The translations under genes were made by a program, and so were the position numbers. A model generated the notes under the pieces. That model worked only from the letters and a program-made list of their open reading frames with translations, was not told where the DNA came from and made no database searches. Positions 44,344-52,845 of a DNA stretch of 64,000 nt are shown piece by piece; position 1 is the first letter of the stretch, and every line of letters starts with the position of its first letter. This DNA comes from Bacteroidota bacterium (GTDB lineage Bacteria; Bacteroidota; Bacteroidia; Chitinophagales; Chitinophagaceae): the NCBI GenBank assembly GCA_026391455.1, contig JAPLEH010000033.1, positions 62,001-126,000 on the forward strand, written 5' to 3'.

Positions 44344-44955
44344 ATGCAGGCTGCCAAAAAATACCTCAGTAAAAAATACCTGGAATCACTTTACAGGTAC
44401 CTGCACCGGTTTATGCCGCTTACCGAAAAGGATTTCATGGATCTGCTGCTCTTTTGTGAATTCAGGCATTTCCCCAAAAAAGCTGTGATCGTTCAGGAAG
44501 GCGAAACAGAGAATTACCTGAGTATGGTCATTGAGGGACTGGTCATGAAATCGGTAAAAGTGAAAAAAAGTGAGGTAATACTTCAACTGGCTACTGAAGG
44601 ACATGTGGTATCATCCGAACTGTCTTTCCTGACCCGCACGCCTTCGCCTGTCGTTATTCAAACACTGGAACCTTCCACATTGCTCTCCATCAGTTTTAAC
44701 CGGATGCAGGATGCCCTCGAACAGTATCCGCCCGGCGAAATGCTGGGACGAATGATATTGGAGAGAATGTACATCATTAAAGATGAACGAAAGTTTACCT
44801 GGCAATCCAAAGATATGCGGCAACGTTTTCTCGATTATATGGAGCAACACCCGCATATGGTGCAACGGGTACCCCAAAAATATCTGGCATCTTACCTCAA
44901 TATCAAACCCGAAACCTTCAGCAGGCTCAAACACCTGACCCGGAAAACGAAGTAA
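44344..44955 (+). CDS. Crp/Fnr-family regulator 2
   Basis: 203 residues with the same plan as its neighbours: barrel (about 15-115, AVIVQEGETENYLSMVIEGL), dimer helix and a recognition helix YLNIKPETFSRLKHLTRK. A single Cys (LLFCEF) cannot form an Fe-S cluster. Its start lies one base after the previous stop codon, so it is translated from the same message. The shared PQKYLASYLNIKPETFSR segment shows recent duplication within the cluster. Confidence 0.88.
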   Translation: MQAAKKYLSKKYLESLYRYLHRFMPLTEKDFMDLLLFCEFRHFPKKAVIVQEGETENYLSMVIEGLVMKSVKVKKSEVILQLATEGHVVSSELSFLTRTPSPVVIQTLEPSTLLSISFNRMQDALEQYPPGEMLGRMILERMYIIKDERKFTWQSKDMRQRFLDYMEQHPHMVQRVPQKYLASYLNIKPETFSRLKHLTRKTK

Positions 44956-45004
44956 GTGTATATACTTATCTATTGATTTTTCCCAAAAATATCCTCCCAA
45001 TCAC

Positions 45005-45035
45005 TTGATTTGAATCAATTATTGTAGTACCTTTT
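45005..45035 (+). promoter_or_regulatory. FNR-type box and promoter of Crp/Fnr gene 3
   Basis: TTGATTTGAATCAA (45005-45018) is a perfect TTGAT-N4-ATCAA site. Its first TTG also serves as -33 element, 20 bases before TACCTTTT (45028-45035, one mismatch to TAnnTTTG). A bound Crp/Fnr dimer would cover the -33 region and block transcription, which suggests auto- or cross-repression. Confidence 0.6.
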
Positions 45036-45049
45036 ACATAACAGGGGCT

Positions 45050-45652
45050 ATGTATTCAGTCAACACTTTTCTGCATTTTTTACAAAAATTCACCGACATA
45101 CAGCCGGCGGAGTTTGATCAGTATTTGCGGCCAGTGATTTCCGAACGAAGGTTTGACAAGAAGGAATTTCTCCTTCGGGCCGGTGAAGTAGAGGATCATT
45201 TTAATTTTATTCTCAAAGGCCTGATCCGCAAGTATTACCTGAAAGGGAATGAGGAGATCAATACGCAAATTTCAACCGAAAAACATATCATTCACAGTCA
45301 GGAATCTTTTCATAGCCGGCAGTCCTCCGAGTATTATGTAGAAGCTATTGAACCCAGTGTGGTGGCCTCCATCACCTTTGAAGAGCTGGAGGCGGTATTT
45401 ACCCGCTCTCCCAAAATGGAGCATGTGGGCAGACTGGTAATTACACACACCATGGTGCTCAAAGACCGGTGGCAGATGCAATTAATCAAAATGACACCGC
45501 GTGAACGCTTCCTTCATTTTGTGACCAAAAATTCTTCTTTATTGCAGCGGGTACCCCAAAAATTTCTCGCATCATACCTCAATATCAAACCTGAGACGTT
45601 TAGTCGCTTTAAGCACCTGCTGAAGAATCATAGTAAAAGTCTGGTGGCGTAG
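45050..45652 (+). CDS. Crp/Fnr-family regulator 3
   Basis: 200 residues, no cysteine. Barrel about 15-110 (FLLRAGEVEDHFNFILKGL), dimer helix, and recognition helix YLNIKPETFSRFKHLLK with the FNR-type E-x-x-S-R. Unlike the other two it has its own promoter, overlapped by a perfect FNR-type palindrome. The signal it senses is unknown. It is the last of the three tandem paralogues. Confidence 0.88.
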   Translation: MYSVNTFLHFLQKFTDIQPAEFDQYLRPVISERRFDKKEFLLRAGEVEDHFNFILKGLIRKYYLKGNEEINTQISTEKHIIHSQESFHSRQSSEYYVEAIEPSVVASITFEELEAVFTRSPKMEHVGRLVITHTMVLKDRWQMQLIKMTPRERFLHFVTKNSSLLQRVPQKFLASYLNIKPETFSRFKHLLKNHSKSLVA

Positions 45653-45791
45653 TTTAAGTTTTTAGTTGTAAGTAATAGATTTTAAGTATTGAAGCTTTTA
45701 ATGGAAAATTTCTTCGTGATAATTCGGAAAGATGAACAGGTTTTCAGGAAAAGAGTGCATAAAACGAACTTAATTCACTATTCACTGTCTG

Positions 45792-45839
45792 CCTGCCGGC
45801 AGGTTCACCATTGACAATTGACCATTGACTATCCACCAT
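45792..45839. repeat. CCTGCCGGCAGG palindrome with ATTGAC/CCATT microsatellite
   Basis: A 12-bp palindrome CCTGCCGGCAGG (45792-45803, also at 60450) adjoins a degenerate repeat of CCATTGAC/AATTGAC/CCATTCAC units that reaches the stop codon of the transporter gene. Such short repeats are common between bacteroidete genes; none is coding. Confidence 0.6.
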
Positions 45840-47723
45840 TCACACATTCACCACCAATACCGGTATTTTTAAATCATGTCGTACGGTATCCACGGTTTGT
45901 CCATACAACAGATCTTTGATACCGGTATGGCCATGCGCGCCGATTACGAGCAGTTCGGTATTGGTTTCTTTTACCAGTCGAACGATTTCGCGGGCCCGTT
46001 CATTGAAGCCGAGTAATCCGGTGGCCACAATATTCTTTTCTTTCAATTGCTTTACATATTCATTGATATGTTCCTGGTCTTTGCGGGTTTCCAGGTCATC
46101 AGCTTCTTTACCAATGATACGGGTGGCGGCACTTTCTACGATATGTATCAGCACATACCGGGTATTGGCATTGCCCTGACCGAGCGCATGTGCGATTAGT
46201 TTATGGTCATTTGTGCTGAAGTCCAGCGCCACCGCGATTGTATTGTATACGGGAACCTGTATTTCCTGTAAGGGTGTTGCATGCGGGTGCAAAACCACGG
46301 GTAGTTGTGGTTTTTCTTTTTTCAGCAGCGGATAAAATATAGCAACTATCAGCAATACTGCGTAGCCTATACCTGCCAGTACGATCACGGCTTTCCAGAA
46401 AAAATTATCGGAGTGTAAAAAGAAATCGGAGGCCTGGCCGATCACCATCCGGATATTCAGGTAAACCAGTACGGCCGTGATAAGGGAAGCCAGAAAAATA
46501 ATAAAGGGCTTTATCGCAAACTTGCCCATCGTTTTTTTATCACTGGTAAAATGTATCAGCGGGATGATGGCAAAACCCAGTTGCAGACTCAATATAACCT
46601 GGCTTAAAATCAGCAGGCTGTCTATATTATCTTCCCCGTTAATCAGAATTACGATCACAGCAGGTATAATGGCGACCAGCCTCGTCATCAGTCTTCGTAT
46701 CCATGGGGCGATACGCAGGTGGAGATAACCTTCCATCACAATCTGTCCGGCCAACGTACCTGTAATAGTAGAACTCTGCCCCGAAGCGATCAAGGCTACC
46801 GCGAAAAGTACCGGTGCAAGGTGAGTACCCAGCATAGGGGCGAGTAATTCATGTGCCTGTTTTATTTCACCCACATCGGTGCGGCCGGTTTTGAAAAACA
46901 CGGTTGCTGCGAGGACCAATATGGCAGCATTTACAAAAAAAGCCAGGTTGAGTGCAATAGCACTGTCAATGAAATTCAGTTTCAGTGCTTTTTTTATGCC
47001 GGCATCATCCCTCTTTATTTTTCTTGTTTGCACCAGGGCCGAATGGAGATAGAGATTATGCGGCATTACCGTGGCACCTATGATACCGATAGCAATATAG
47101 AGGGCGGTGTTGTTCGGAATATGCGGTACAAATCCTTTCACCACTTCGCCCATATCCGGTTTTGCCAGTATGATCTCGATCAGAAATGAAACACCGATTA
47201 CCGCTACCAGGGCGATAATGAAGGCTTCCATTTTGCGCATACCCATTCGTTGCAGCAAGAGAAACAGGAAGGTGTCCAGTACGGTAATGCTTACCCCCCA
47301 AATCAATGGCAATCCGGTGAGTAATTGAATACCGATGGCCATGCCGAGTATCTCCGCCAGATCAGTGGCGGCGATAGCGATCTCTGCCAGTCCGTACAAG
47401 GCATAGTTGATATATTTCGGATACGTTTCGCGGTTGGCCTGTGCCAGATCACGACCGCGAACAATACCCAGGCGCGCAGAAAGGCTTTGCAACAATAAAG
47501 CCATGAGATTGCTCATGAGCAATACCCAGATCAGTTTATATCCAAACTGGCTGCCACCTGCCAGATCGGTGGCCCAGTTGCCGGGGTCCATATAGCCCAC
47601 GCTTACCAGGTAGGCGGGTCCGAAAAAGGCAAGGATTCTCCTGAAACCGGTTCGCTTTGCACTGGTGGTATCCACCGTCTGGTGTACTTCACTCAGTGAA
47701 TGATAGGTATCATGCTTATTCAT
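45840..47723 (-). CDS. mntH: Nramp-type divalent metal transporter fused to a universal stress domain
   Basis: 627 residues. The first 445 or so form an 11-span Nramp transporter with the metal-site motifs DPGNWATDLAGG (TM1) and MPHNLYLHSALVQTRK (TM6). After two extra spans a cytosolic UspA-like domain (about 480-627) follows: VAIALDFSTNDHKLIAHAL and a near-standard nucleotide loop GAHGHTGIKDLLYGQT (G-x2-G-x9-G). It imports Mn(II) or Fe(II) with protons. The start overlaps the end of the DtxR-type regulator gene by eight bases, which points to manganese or iron control. The fused stress domain may gate transport by ATP. Confidence 0.9.
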   Translation of the reverse strand: MNKHDTYHSLSEVHQTVDTTSAKRTGFRRILAFFGPAYLVSVGYMDPGNWATDLAGGSQFGYKLIWVLLMSNLMALLLQSLSARLGIVRGRDLAQANRETYPKYINYALYGLAEIAIAATDLAEILGMAIGIQLLTGLPLIWGVSITVLDTFLFLLLQRMGMRKMEAFIIALVAVIGVSFLIEIILAKPDMGEVVKGFVPHIPNNTALYIAIGIIGATVMPHNLYLHSALVQTRKIKRDDAGIKKALKLNFIDSAIALNLAFFVNAAILVLAATVFFKTGRTDVGEIKQAHELLAPMLGTHLAPVLFAVALIASGQSSTITGTLAGQIVMEGYLHLRIAPWIRRLMTRLVAIIPAVIVILINGEDNIDSLLILSQVILSLQLGFAIIPLIHFTSDKKTMGKFAIKPFIIFLASLITAVLVYLNIRMVIGQASDFFLHSDNFFWKAVIVLAGIGYAVLLIVAIFYPLLKKEKPQLPVVLHPHATPLQEIQVPVYNTIAVALDFSTNDHKLIAHALGQGNANTRYVLIHIVESAATRIIGKEADDLETRKDQEHINEYVKQLKEKNIVATGLLGFNERAREIVRLVKETNTELLVIGAHGHTGIKDLLYGQTVDTVRHDLKIPVLVVNV

Positions 47724-48378
47724 ATTTCATAAATATGTTTTCCGCCAGTTGTTTACTGATCGTAAAGGCCGGATGGCGGCCGATCTTTACTTCCATCGAT
47801 TCATCGAATTCAAACCGCTTTTTTATTTCCAGTTTGGTGCCGATAGCTATCTTTTTATGCTCGAGCAACTCCAATATTTTACTCGAATGATCGCTCACAC
47901 TGCTTACCACGGCCAATTGGTTGACCGGCAGATCGGTGAGACATATCTTTTTACTGATTTCAATTTTCCCATTGGCATCCGGAATGGGATCACCATGTGG
48001 ATCTACTCTCGGAAAACCGAGATATTCATCCAGTTTGTTGATGAGTTTGGTGTTGGTCACATGCTCCAGGTCTTCGGCCACTTCATGTACTTCATCCCAG
48101 GTAAATTTTAATTTTTCGGCCAGGAAATATTCCCAGAGCCGGTGGCGCCGAACGATACCCAGGGCCACTTTATTACCTTCCGTGGTTAGGCGAAAACCCT
48201 GGTAGGGCTGGTAATGAATCATTTTTTTGGTCTTCAGCTTTTTCATCATATCGGTGACCGAGGCCGGCTTGGTCTTCAATTCGGCCGCCAGCTCATTGGT
48301 CGTCACCATCCCTTCCTGCTCCTGCAGCCGGTAAATGGCCTTGATATAATTTTCTTCACTGACCGAATAATTTAGCAT
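47716..48378 (-). CDS. mntR: DtxR/MntR-type metal-dependent repressor
   Basis: 220 residues: winged helix-turn-helix (1-65, VTTNELAAELKTKPASVTDMMKKLK), metal-binding dimerisation domain (about 66-140, GNKVALGIVRRHRLWEYFLAEKL and EVHEVAEDLEHV with the His/Glu ligands) and a C-terminal SH3/FeoA-like domain (about 150-220). It is the first gene of a two-gene operon with the Nramp transporter, the usual arrangement for manganese or iron repression. Two TTTAG/CTAAA palindromes overlap its promoter and start codon, strong evidence of autoregulation. Confidence 0.9.
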   Translation of the reverse strand: MLNYSVSEENYIKAIYRLQEQEGMVTTNELAAELKTKPASVTDMMKKLKTKKMIHYQPYQGFRLTTEGNKVALGIVRRHRLWEYFLAEKLKFTWDEVHEVAEDLEHVTNTKLINKLDEYLGFPRVDPHGDPIPDANGKIEISKKICLTDLPVNQLAVVSSVSDHSSKILELLEHKKIAIGTKLEIKKRFEFDESMEVKIGRHPAFTISKQLAENIFMKYE

Positions 48379-48429
48379 GGCTAAAAATAAATTTAGACAA
48401 AGCTAAAAATAATTTTTTTGAAAAACAAA
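48371..48429 (-). promoter_or_regulatory. mntR promoter with two operator palindromes
   Basis: Minus strand: TTTG (48429-48426), 20 bases, TAGCTTTG (48405-48398). The -7 box lies inside TTTAG-N6-CTAAA (48392-48407). A second palindrome, TTTAGCATGGCTAAA (48371-48385), has the start codon at its centre. Their centres are about 21 bp apart, so two repressor dimers on one DNA face would block both polymerase and early transcription. Confidence 0.65.
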
Positions 48430-48433
48430 AATA

Positions 48434-48672
48434 TGTACGGAGTACGGTGTGCGATGTACGGGGTACGATGTACGGTGTACGATGTGTGGTGTACGATGTG
48501 TGGTGTACGATGTACGCGATCCCAACTATTTTAGTTTTTCGACCCGATAGCTATCGGGTTCCGATTTTAGATTGGCTTGTGGTGGAAAACACACTATTCA
48601 TCATTCTTCATTCTTAATTCTTTGTCTTTCCGACTCCCGGACTTCCCGTCTATCGGACTTCCCGACTTCTCT
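48434..48672. repeat. Composite intergenic repeat, copy 1
   Basis: In order: repeats of TGTACGATG/GTACGGTG (48434-48517), a unique-looking core (TATTTTAGTTTTTCGA, TTTTAGATTGGCTTG, AAACACACTATTCATC), TTCATTCTTAATTC units, and TTCCCGACTT/CTCCCGGACTTC units (48630-48668). Copy 2 at 52846-53032 has the same four parts in the same order on the other strand. Copy 1 alone holds CCCGATAGCTATCGGG (48543-48558), as if inserted. It also covers most of the 374-base gap before 48753. Confidence 0.75.
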
Positions 48673-48752
48673 CCATAAAGTTTTCTAAAACCTGCACCCG
48701 GAATACCGGAAATTCCGCAAATCGCTTACTTTCGGCCCACCAACTGATCACT

Positions 48753-49754
48753 ATGGCTGTTTCCAAATACCTCCTGTCCGGCTTACTGGCCTTGTGCCTG
48801 CTGGCTGCCTGCAAGCAGAAAAAGAAACCCTCCCTATCCGGTGAGGATCCTGTGGAAGTCAGTGATTTCATCCGGTTCTTTGAGCCTGTAAAGCTGCCCT
48901 TTGTGTATGCTGATACTTCATTGGCCAAAAAAGAAAAGGATTCCCTGCTGATCAGCTATAAAGTATTCACACAGTTTGTGCCAGATACCCTTTTGGCAAA
49001 AGTGTTTGGAAAAGGGGTCAAACCAAAGATCTATTCTCTCGGCAAAACGGAAGTGCCCAAGGGAGAAAGCTATCTTTTTGTAAAAACAGTTGCTGGTGAT
49101 AAAAGAGCGGTATTCATTGTGGCATTCGATAGCAAGGAAAAATATATAAATGGTGTGGCCGTACTTCGTCCGGATAAACTGAACACCACTTCACAATCAG
49201 TATCACTCGATAAACGATTCACGATTACAAAAACGGTGCAACGACGTAATACAGATGGCAGCCAGAGCGAAGGGAAAGATGTGTATATCCTGAATGCAGA
49301 CAGCCGCAATTTTATGCTCATCATGACCGATGCACTCGATGAAAAAGTGACAGAGCTTATCAATCCTATTGATACATTACCGAGGAAAAATAAATTATCG
49401 GCCGATTACGGACCCGGTAAAATGACACTGGTATCTATCCGTGATGGGCGCAAACCGGACCGCCTCAGTTTCTTCATCCATTTTGAAAAGAACAATGGCG
49501 AATGCACCGGTGAACTGAAAGGGGAGGCCATGATTAAATCGCCCAACACCGCCGAGTACCGCGAAAATGGCGATCCCTGCATTTTGCAATTCAACTTTTC
49601 ATCCGCTTCTGTAACATTGAAAGAAACCAATTGCGGATCAAGAAGGGGATTGAATTGCACATTTGATGGCAATTTCGGAAGAAGAAAATGGGTAAAACCA
49701 GCAGCTCCCAAAACGGAAAAACCCACACCTCCCCGAAAGCCTGTTAAGAAATAA
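48753..49754 (+). CDS. Hypothetical lipoprotein
   Basis: I do not recognise this 333-residue protein. A lipobox ends at Cys20 (CLLAAC), so it is a lipoprotein. The body has mixed strands and helices, no repeats, two late cysteine-containing segments (NGECTG; DPCILQFNFS) and ends in a proline- and lysine-rich tail (PKTEKPTPPRKPVKK). Strands such as GESYLFVKTVAGDKRAVFIVAF suggest a beta-rich fold. It stands alone between repeat copy 1 and the phosphorylase gene, with no clear functional link to either. Confidence 0.7.
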   Translation: MAVSKYLLSGLLALCLLAACKQKKKPSLSGEDPVEVSDFIRFFEPVKLPFVYADTSLAKKEKDSLLISYKVFTQFVPDTLLAKVFGKGVKPKIYSLGKTEVPKGESYLFVKTVAGDKRAVFIVAFDSKEKYINGVAVLRPDKLNTTSQSVSLDKRFTITKTVQRRNTDGSQSEGKDVYILNADSRNFMLIMTDALDEKVTELINPIDTLPRKNKLSADYGPGKMTLVSIRDGRKPDRLSFFIHFEKNNGECTGELKGEAMIKSPNTAEYRENGDPCILQFNFSSASVTLKETNCGSRRGLNCTFDGNFGRRKWVKPAAPKTEKPTPPRKPVKK

Positions 49755-49838
49755 ATTTTACTATCCTGCGCTTTCGTTATATCCTTGCTTAAACGCAGTT
49801 GTAAACACACAAGTGTTAGTTTTGATTTAGGTTAATGC

Positions 49839-49869
49839 TTGGGTCAGTTGACATAAATAGTTATCTTGC
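49839..49869 (+). promoter_or_regulatory. Promoter of the phosphorylase-family gene
   Basis: TTG (49839-49841), 20 bases, TATCTTGC (49862-49869): a -33/-7 pair with one mismatch in the -7 box. The leader would be about 20 bases. Confidence 0.45.
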
Positions 49870-49893
49870 AGCTTCGTGTAAAAAGCACACATC

Positions 49894-51549
49894 ATGAATT
49901 TTACTAAATTTTCTGTTCCGTATCCGGTAGAAGAACATTATTCGAAGAAAGTAGCGTATTTCTCTATGGAATTTGCCACTCACCAGCCACTGAAGATCTA
50001 TAGCGGGGGGTTGGGATTTCTGGCTGGCTCGCATTTACGCAGTGCGTATGAATTGCGCCAAAATTTGATCGGCATTGGTATTCTCTGGAAATACGGTTAT
50101 TATGACCAGGAGCGCAACCAGGACCAGACCCTGGATGTATCCTGGAATGAAAAGCAATACAGTTTTCTGGAAGATACCGGTATCAAATTTCAGATCACCA
50201 TCCATGAGCACCCGGTATGGGTAAAAGTTTGGTACCTGAATCCGGAGACCTTTAAAACAGCGCCGTTGTTTTTATTGTCTACCGATGTGCCGGAGAATGA
50301 TTATGTATCGCAGACCATCACTCACCGTTTATATGATGCCAACGTAGCCACCAAAGTGGCACAATTCATCTTACTCGGAGTAGGTGGCGCCAAACTGGTA
50401 GACCTGCTTGGCTTCAATACTGACCTCTATCATTTGAATGAAGCACATGGTCTTTCCGCTGCTTTTTATCTCTATAAGAAATTTGGCAACAATATCGAAG
50501 AGGTAAGAAAGCGCCTGGTTTTCACCACCCATACTCCCGAAGAAGCGGGCAATGAAAAGCATGATATTTATCTCTGTCATAAAATGAGTTATTTCTGCGG
50601 CCTCACGGTTGATGAGGTGAAAAAACTCTACAGCAATGACAGCGATCAGTTCAACCATTCACTCGCTGCGCTGCGTTTTGCAAGGCTGGCGAATGGCGTT
50701 TCCCAACTGCACGGAGATGTATCACGCGCCATGTGGGGAAAGTATACAGGTATCTGCCCCATTATTTCTATTACCAACGCGCAAAACTGGCGCTACTGGG
50801 CCGATAAACAATTGTATAAATTCCGCGAAGCAGGTGATGATTACGGTATTGATGACCGTAAAAAATACCTGAAGAAAAGAGCCTTTGAAATTGTGGCGGA
50901 TCAGACGGGTAAGATATTCAATCCGGATGTATTCACCATCGTATGGGCAAGACGCTTTGCCGGTTATAAAAGAGCGGGATTACTCGCAACTGCCGAAGAA
51001 CGCTTTGAAAAACTGATGGCCGATACCAAATACCCGGTACAGATCATCTGGGCAGGTAAGCCTTACCCGGTAGATCATCCGGCTATCAGTGAATTCAACC
51101 AACTGGTTCACCTGAGCAAACGCTATAAAAATGTGGCGGTATTGATTGGTTATGAACTCGGTCTTTCCAAACGGTTAAAACAGGCTGCGGATTGCTGGCT
51201 CAATAACCCACGGGTACCCCGCGAAGCATCTGGCACCAGTGGTATGACTGCTGCAATGAATGGTGCTGTGAATTTTTCTACCGATGATGGATGGATACCC
51301 GAATTCATCAACCATGGACACAATGGTTTTGTGGTACCCAAAGTTGATTATGAAAACATGGTCACCCATGAGCAGGATGAATATGACCTCAATAAATTGT
51401 ATGAAATACTGCTGAAGGAAATACTTCCATTGTATTACGAAAATTACCCAACCTGGAGACAGATCATGAAAAATGGTATGGGAGATGTACGCTTCCAGTT
51501 CGACAGTAACCGGATGGCACATGAATACTATGACCTGCTTTATAAGTAA
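49894..51549 (+). CDS. Short alpha-glucan phosphorylase-like protein (GT35)
   Basis: 551 residues, much shorter than classic GlgP (about 800) but like the short bacterial/archaeal alpha-glucan phosphorylases. Markers: VAYFSMEFATHQPLKIYSGGLGFLAG near the start, YHLNEAHGLSAAF, FTTHTPEEAGNEKHD, FTIVWARRFAGYKRAGLL and EASGTSGMTAAMNGAV. In phosphorylases the last motif holds the PLP lysine (GMK or NMK); here that position is Thr452, so PLP-dependent phosphorolysis is doubtful and a glycosyltransferase role is possible. With the nearby alpha-amylase it points to glycogen or maltodextrin use. Confidence 0.8.
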   Translation: MNFTKFSVPYPVEEHYSKKVAYFSMEFATHQPLKIYSGGLGFLAGSHLRSAYELRQNLIGIGILWKYGYYDQERNQDQTLDVSWNEKQYSFLEDTGIKFQITIHEHPVWVKVWYLNPETFKTAPLFLLSTDVPENDYVSQTITHRLYDANVATKVAQFILLGVGGAKLVDLLGFNTDLYHLNEAHGLSAAFYLYKKFGNNIEEVRKRLVFTTHTPEEAGNEKHDIYLCHKMSYFCGLTVDEVKKLYSNDSDQFNHSLAALRFARLANGVSQLHGDVSRAMWGKYTGICPIISITNAQNWRYWADKQLYKFREAGDDYGIDDRKKYLKKRAFEIVADQTGKIFNPDVFTIVWARRFAGYKRAGLLATAEERFEKLMADTKYPVQIIWAGKPYPVDHPAISEFNQLVHLSKRYKNVAVLIGYELGLSKRLKQAADCWLNNPRVPREASGTSGMTAAMNGAVNFSTDDGWIPEFINHGHNGFVVPKVDYENMVTHEQDEYDLNKLYEILLKEILPLYYENYPTWRQIMKNGMGDVRFQFDSNRMAHEYYDLLYK

Positions 51550-51568
51550 ATATTAAAAGCGAAAATGA

Positions 51569-51604
51569 AAAAGGGTTCAACGGATGTTTGAACCCTTTTT
51601 CATT
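51569..51604. terminator. Bidirectional terminator between phosphorylase and ispH genes
   Basis: AAAAAGGGTTCAA, loop CGGATG, TTTGAACCCTTTTT: a long stem with A- and T-tracts on both sides, fitting the convergent gene ends at 51549 and 51618. Confidence 0.85.
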
Positions 51605-51617
51605 GCAAATAACCTTG

Positions 51618-52829
51618 TTAATGAAACGATGCGGTGAGTTCCTGAATCGTTTTGTTAACAGGGAAATAGCCAGCCAGTTTTTCAATTACGGCCTCCACCA
51701 TTGCATCGGGGCAGGAGGCACCACTGGTGATGAGAATACGTACCGGCTCCTGTGCAGGGAGATAACCCTGCGTGGTATGTTCTTCTTTTTTATGAAAATC
51801 ATAATGCCGTATCTCCGATGCAGAAATGATCTTATCGGCATGGCTGATAAAATAAGTGGGCAGTTTTTCTTCGCACAATTCCACCAGGTGAGACGTATTG
51901 GATGAATTATAGCCGCCAATAACGATGGCAAGGTCAGCCGTAGTTTGGAGCATACCACTTACAGCCGTCTGATTGTCATTGGTGGCATAACATAGCGTAT
52001 CCCGGGTATCCGCAAAGCAGTCTTCACCAGGATATACACCAGTGATCACCTGTTTGAGATGATCAGCAATGGCCTGGGTATCTGCAGCCAGCATGGTGGT
52101 CTGATTCACCACACCGATACGGCGAAGATGCATGGCAGGATCAAACCCTTCGGAATACTGTCCTTTAAATTCACGTTCGAAATCCTCAGCTTTCTTTTCA
52201 CCTGAAATGTATTTTCCAAGCAGGATAGCTTGTTGCATATCTTCCACCACTACCGACGGTGCATTAGCGGAAGCATGAGAAAAAGTAGCCCGGGTCTCTT
52301 CATGCCTGGGTTTTCCATGTATGATGATTGTGTAATCTTTTTTAGCAATTGCCTCGCTTCTGTTCCACACTTTTTCTACAAAGGGACAAGTGGTATCATA
52401 TTTCTCCACTGGTATGCCGATCGCTCTTAATTGCTGTTCCATTTCAAGCGTGGTACCGAAAGCAGGTATCAGTACGATATCTTCCTTTGTGATTGTATCC
52501 AGCGGTATCAATGGTTTGCCGAGCGTATCCTGTAAAAATTGCACCCCATGTGCCTGCAGGTCGGCATTTACCTGCGGGTTATGTATCATTTCACTCAACA
52601 GGAAAATTCGCTTGCCCGGATTTTCTTCCACTGTACGAAAGGCGATCTCGATTGCATTTTCTACCCCATAGCAAAATCCAAAATGACGGGCGAGGTAAAT
52701 CTGCAGCGGACCCAGGTTCAGCAGGGTGGGCGTGTAGTCTTTTTTCATTTTATCCGCTTCCTTCCGCTTTTTCTTCACTGCTGCGATCAGGGGACTGCGG
52801 TAAAAGATGGGGACTTCAAAGCTTTTCAT
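51618..52829 (-). CDS. ispH: 4-Hydroxy-3-methylbut-2-enyl diphosphate reductase
   Basis: 403 residues, the longer plant/cyanobacterium-like form. The three Fe-S cysteines are Cys53 (FGFCYGVENAIE), Cys148 (YDTTCPFVEKV) and Cys373 (TSGASCPDAMV); substrate-binding RHEET and NSSNTSHL motifs are also present. It makes IPP and DMAPP in the last step of the MEP isoprenoid route. A perfect TATCTTTG box ends only four bases before the first ATG, so translation may be leaderless or start at a later Met (codon 28). It is divergent from the amylase gene, with repeat copy 2 between them. Confidence 0.93.
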   Translation of the reverse strand: MKSFEVPIFYRSPLIAAVKKKRKEADKMKKDYTPTLLNLGPLQIYLARHFGFCYGVENAIEIAFRTVEENPGKRIFLLSEMIHNPQVNADLQAHGVQFLQDTLGKPLIPLDTITKEDIVLIPAFGTTLEMEQQLRAIGIPVEKYDTTCPFVEKVWNRSEAIAKKDYTIIIHGKPRHEETRATFSHASANAPSVVVEDMQQAILLGKYISGEKKAEDFEREFKGQYSEGFDPAMHLRRIGVVNQTTMLAADTQAIADHLKQVITGVYPGEDCFADTRDTLCYATNDNQTAVSGMLQTTADLAIVIGGYNSSNTSHLVELCEEKLPTYFISHADKIISASEIRHYDFHKKEEHTTQGYLPAQEPVRILITSGASCPDAMVEAVIEKLAGYFPVNKTIQELTASFH

Positions 52830-52845
52830 AGGGCAAAGATAAGTT

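Noticed and set aside
48434-48520. TGTACGATG repeats considered as a CRISPR array
   Set aside because: Units are short and degenerate with no constant spacers, and there are no cas genes.
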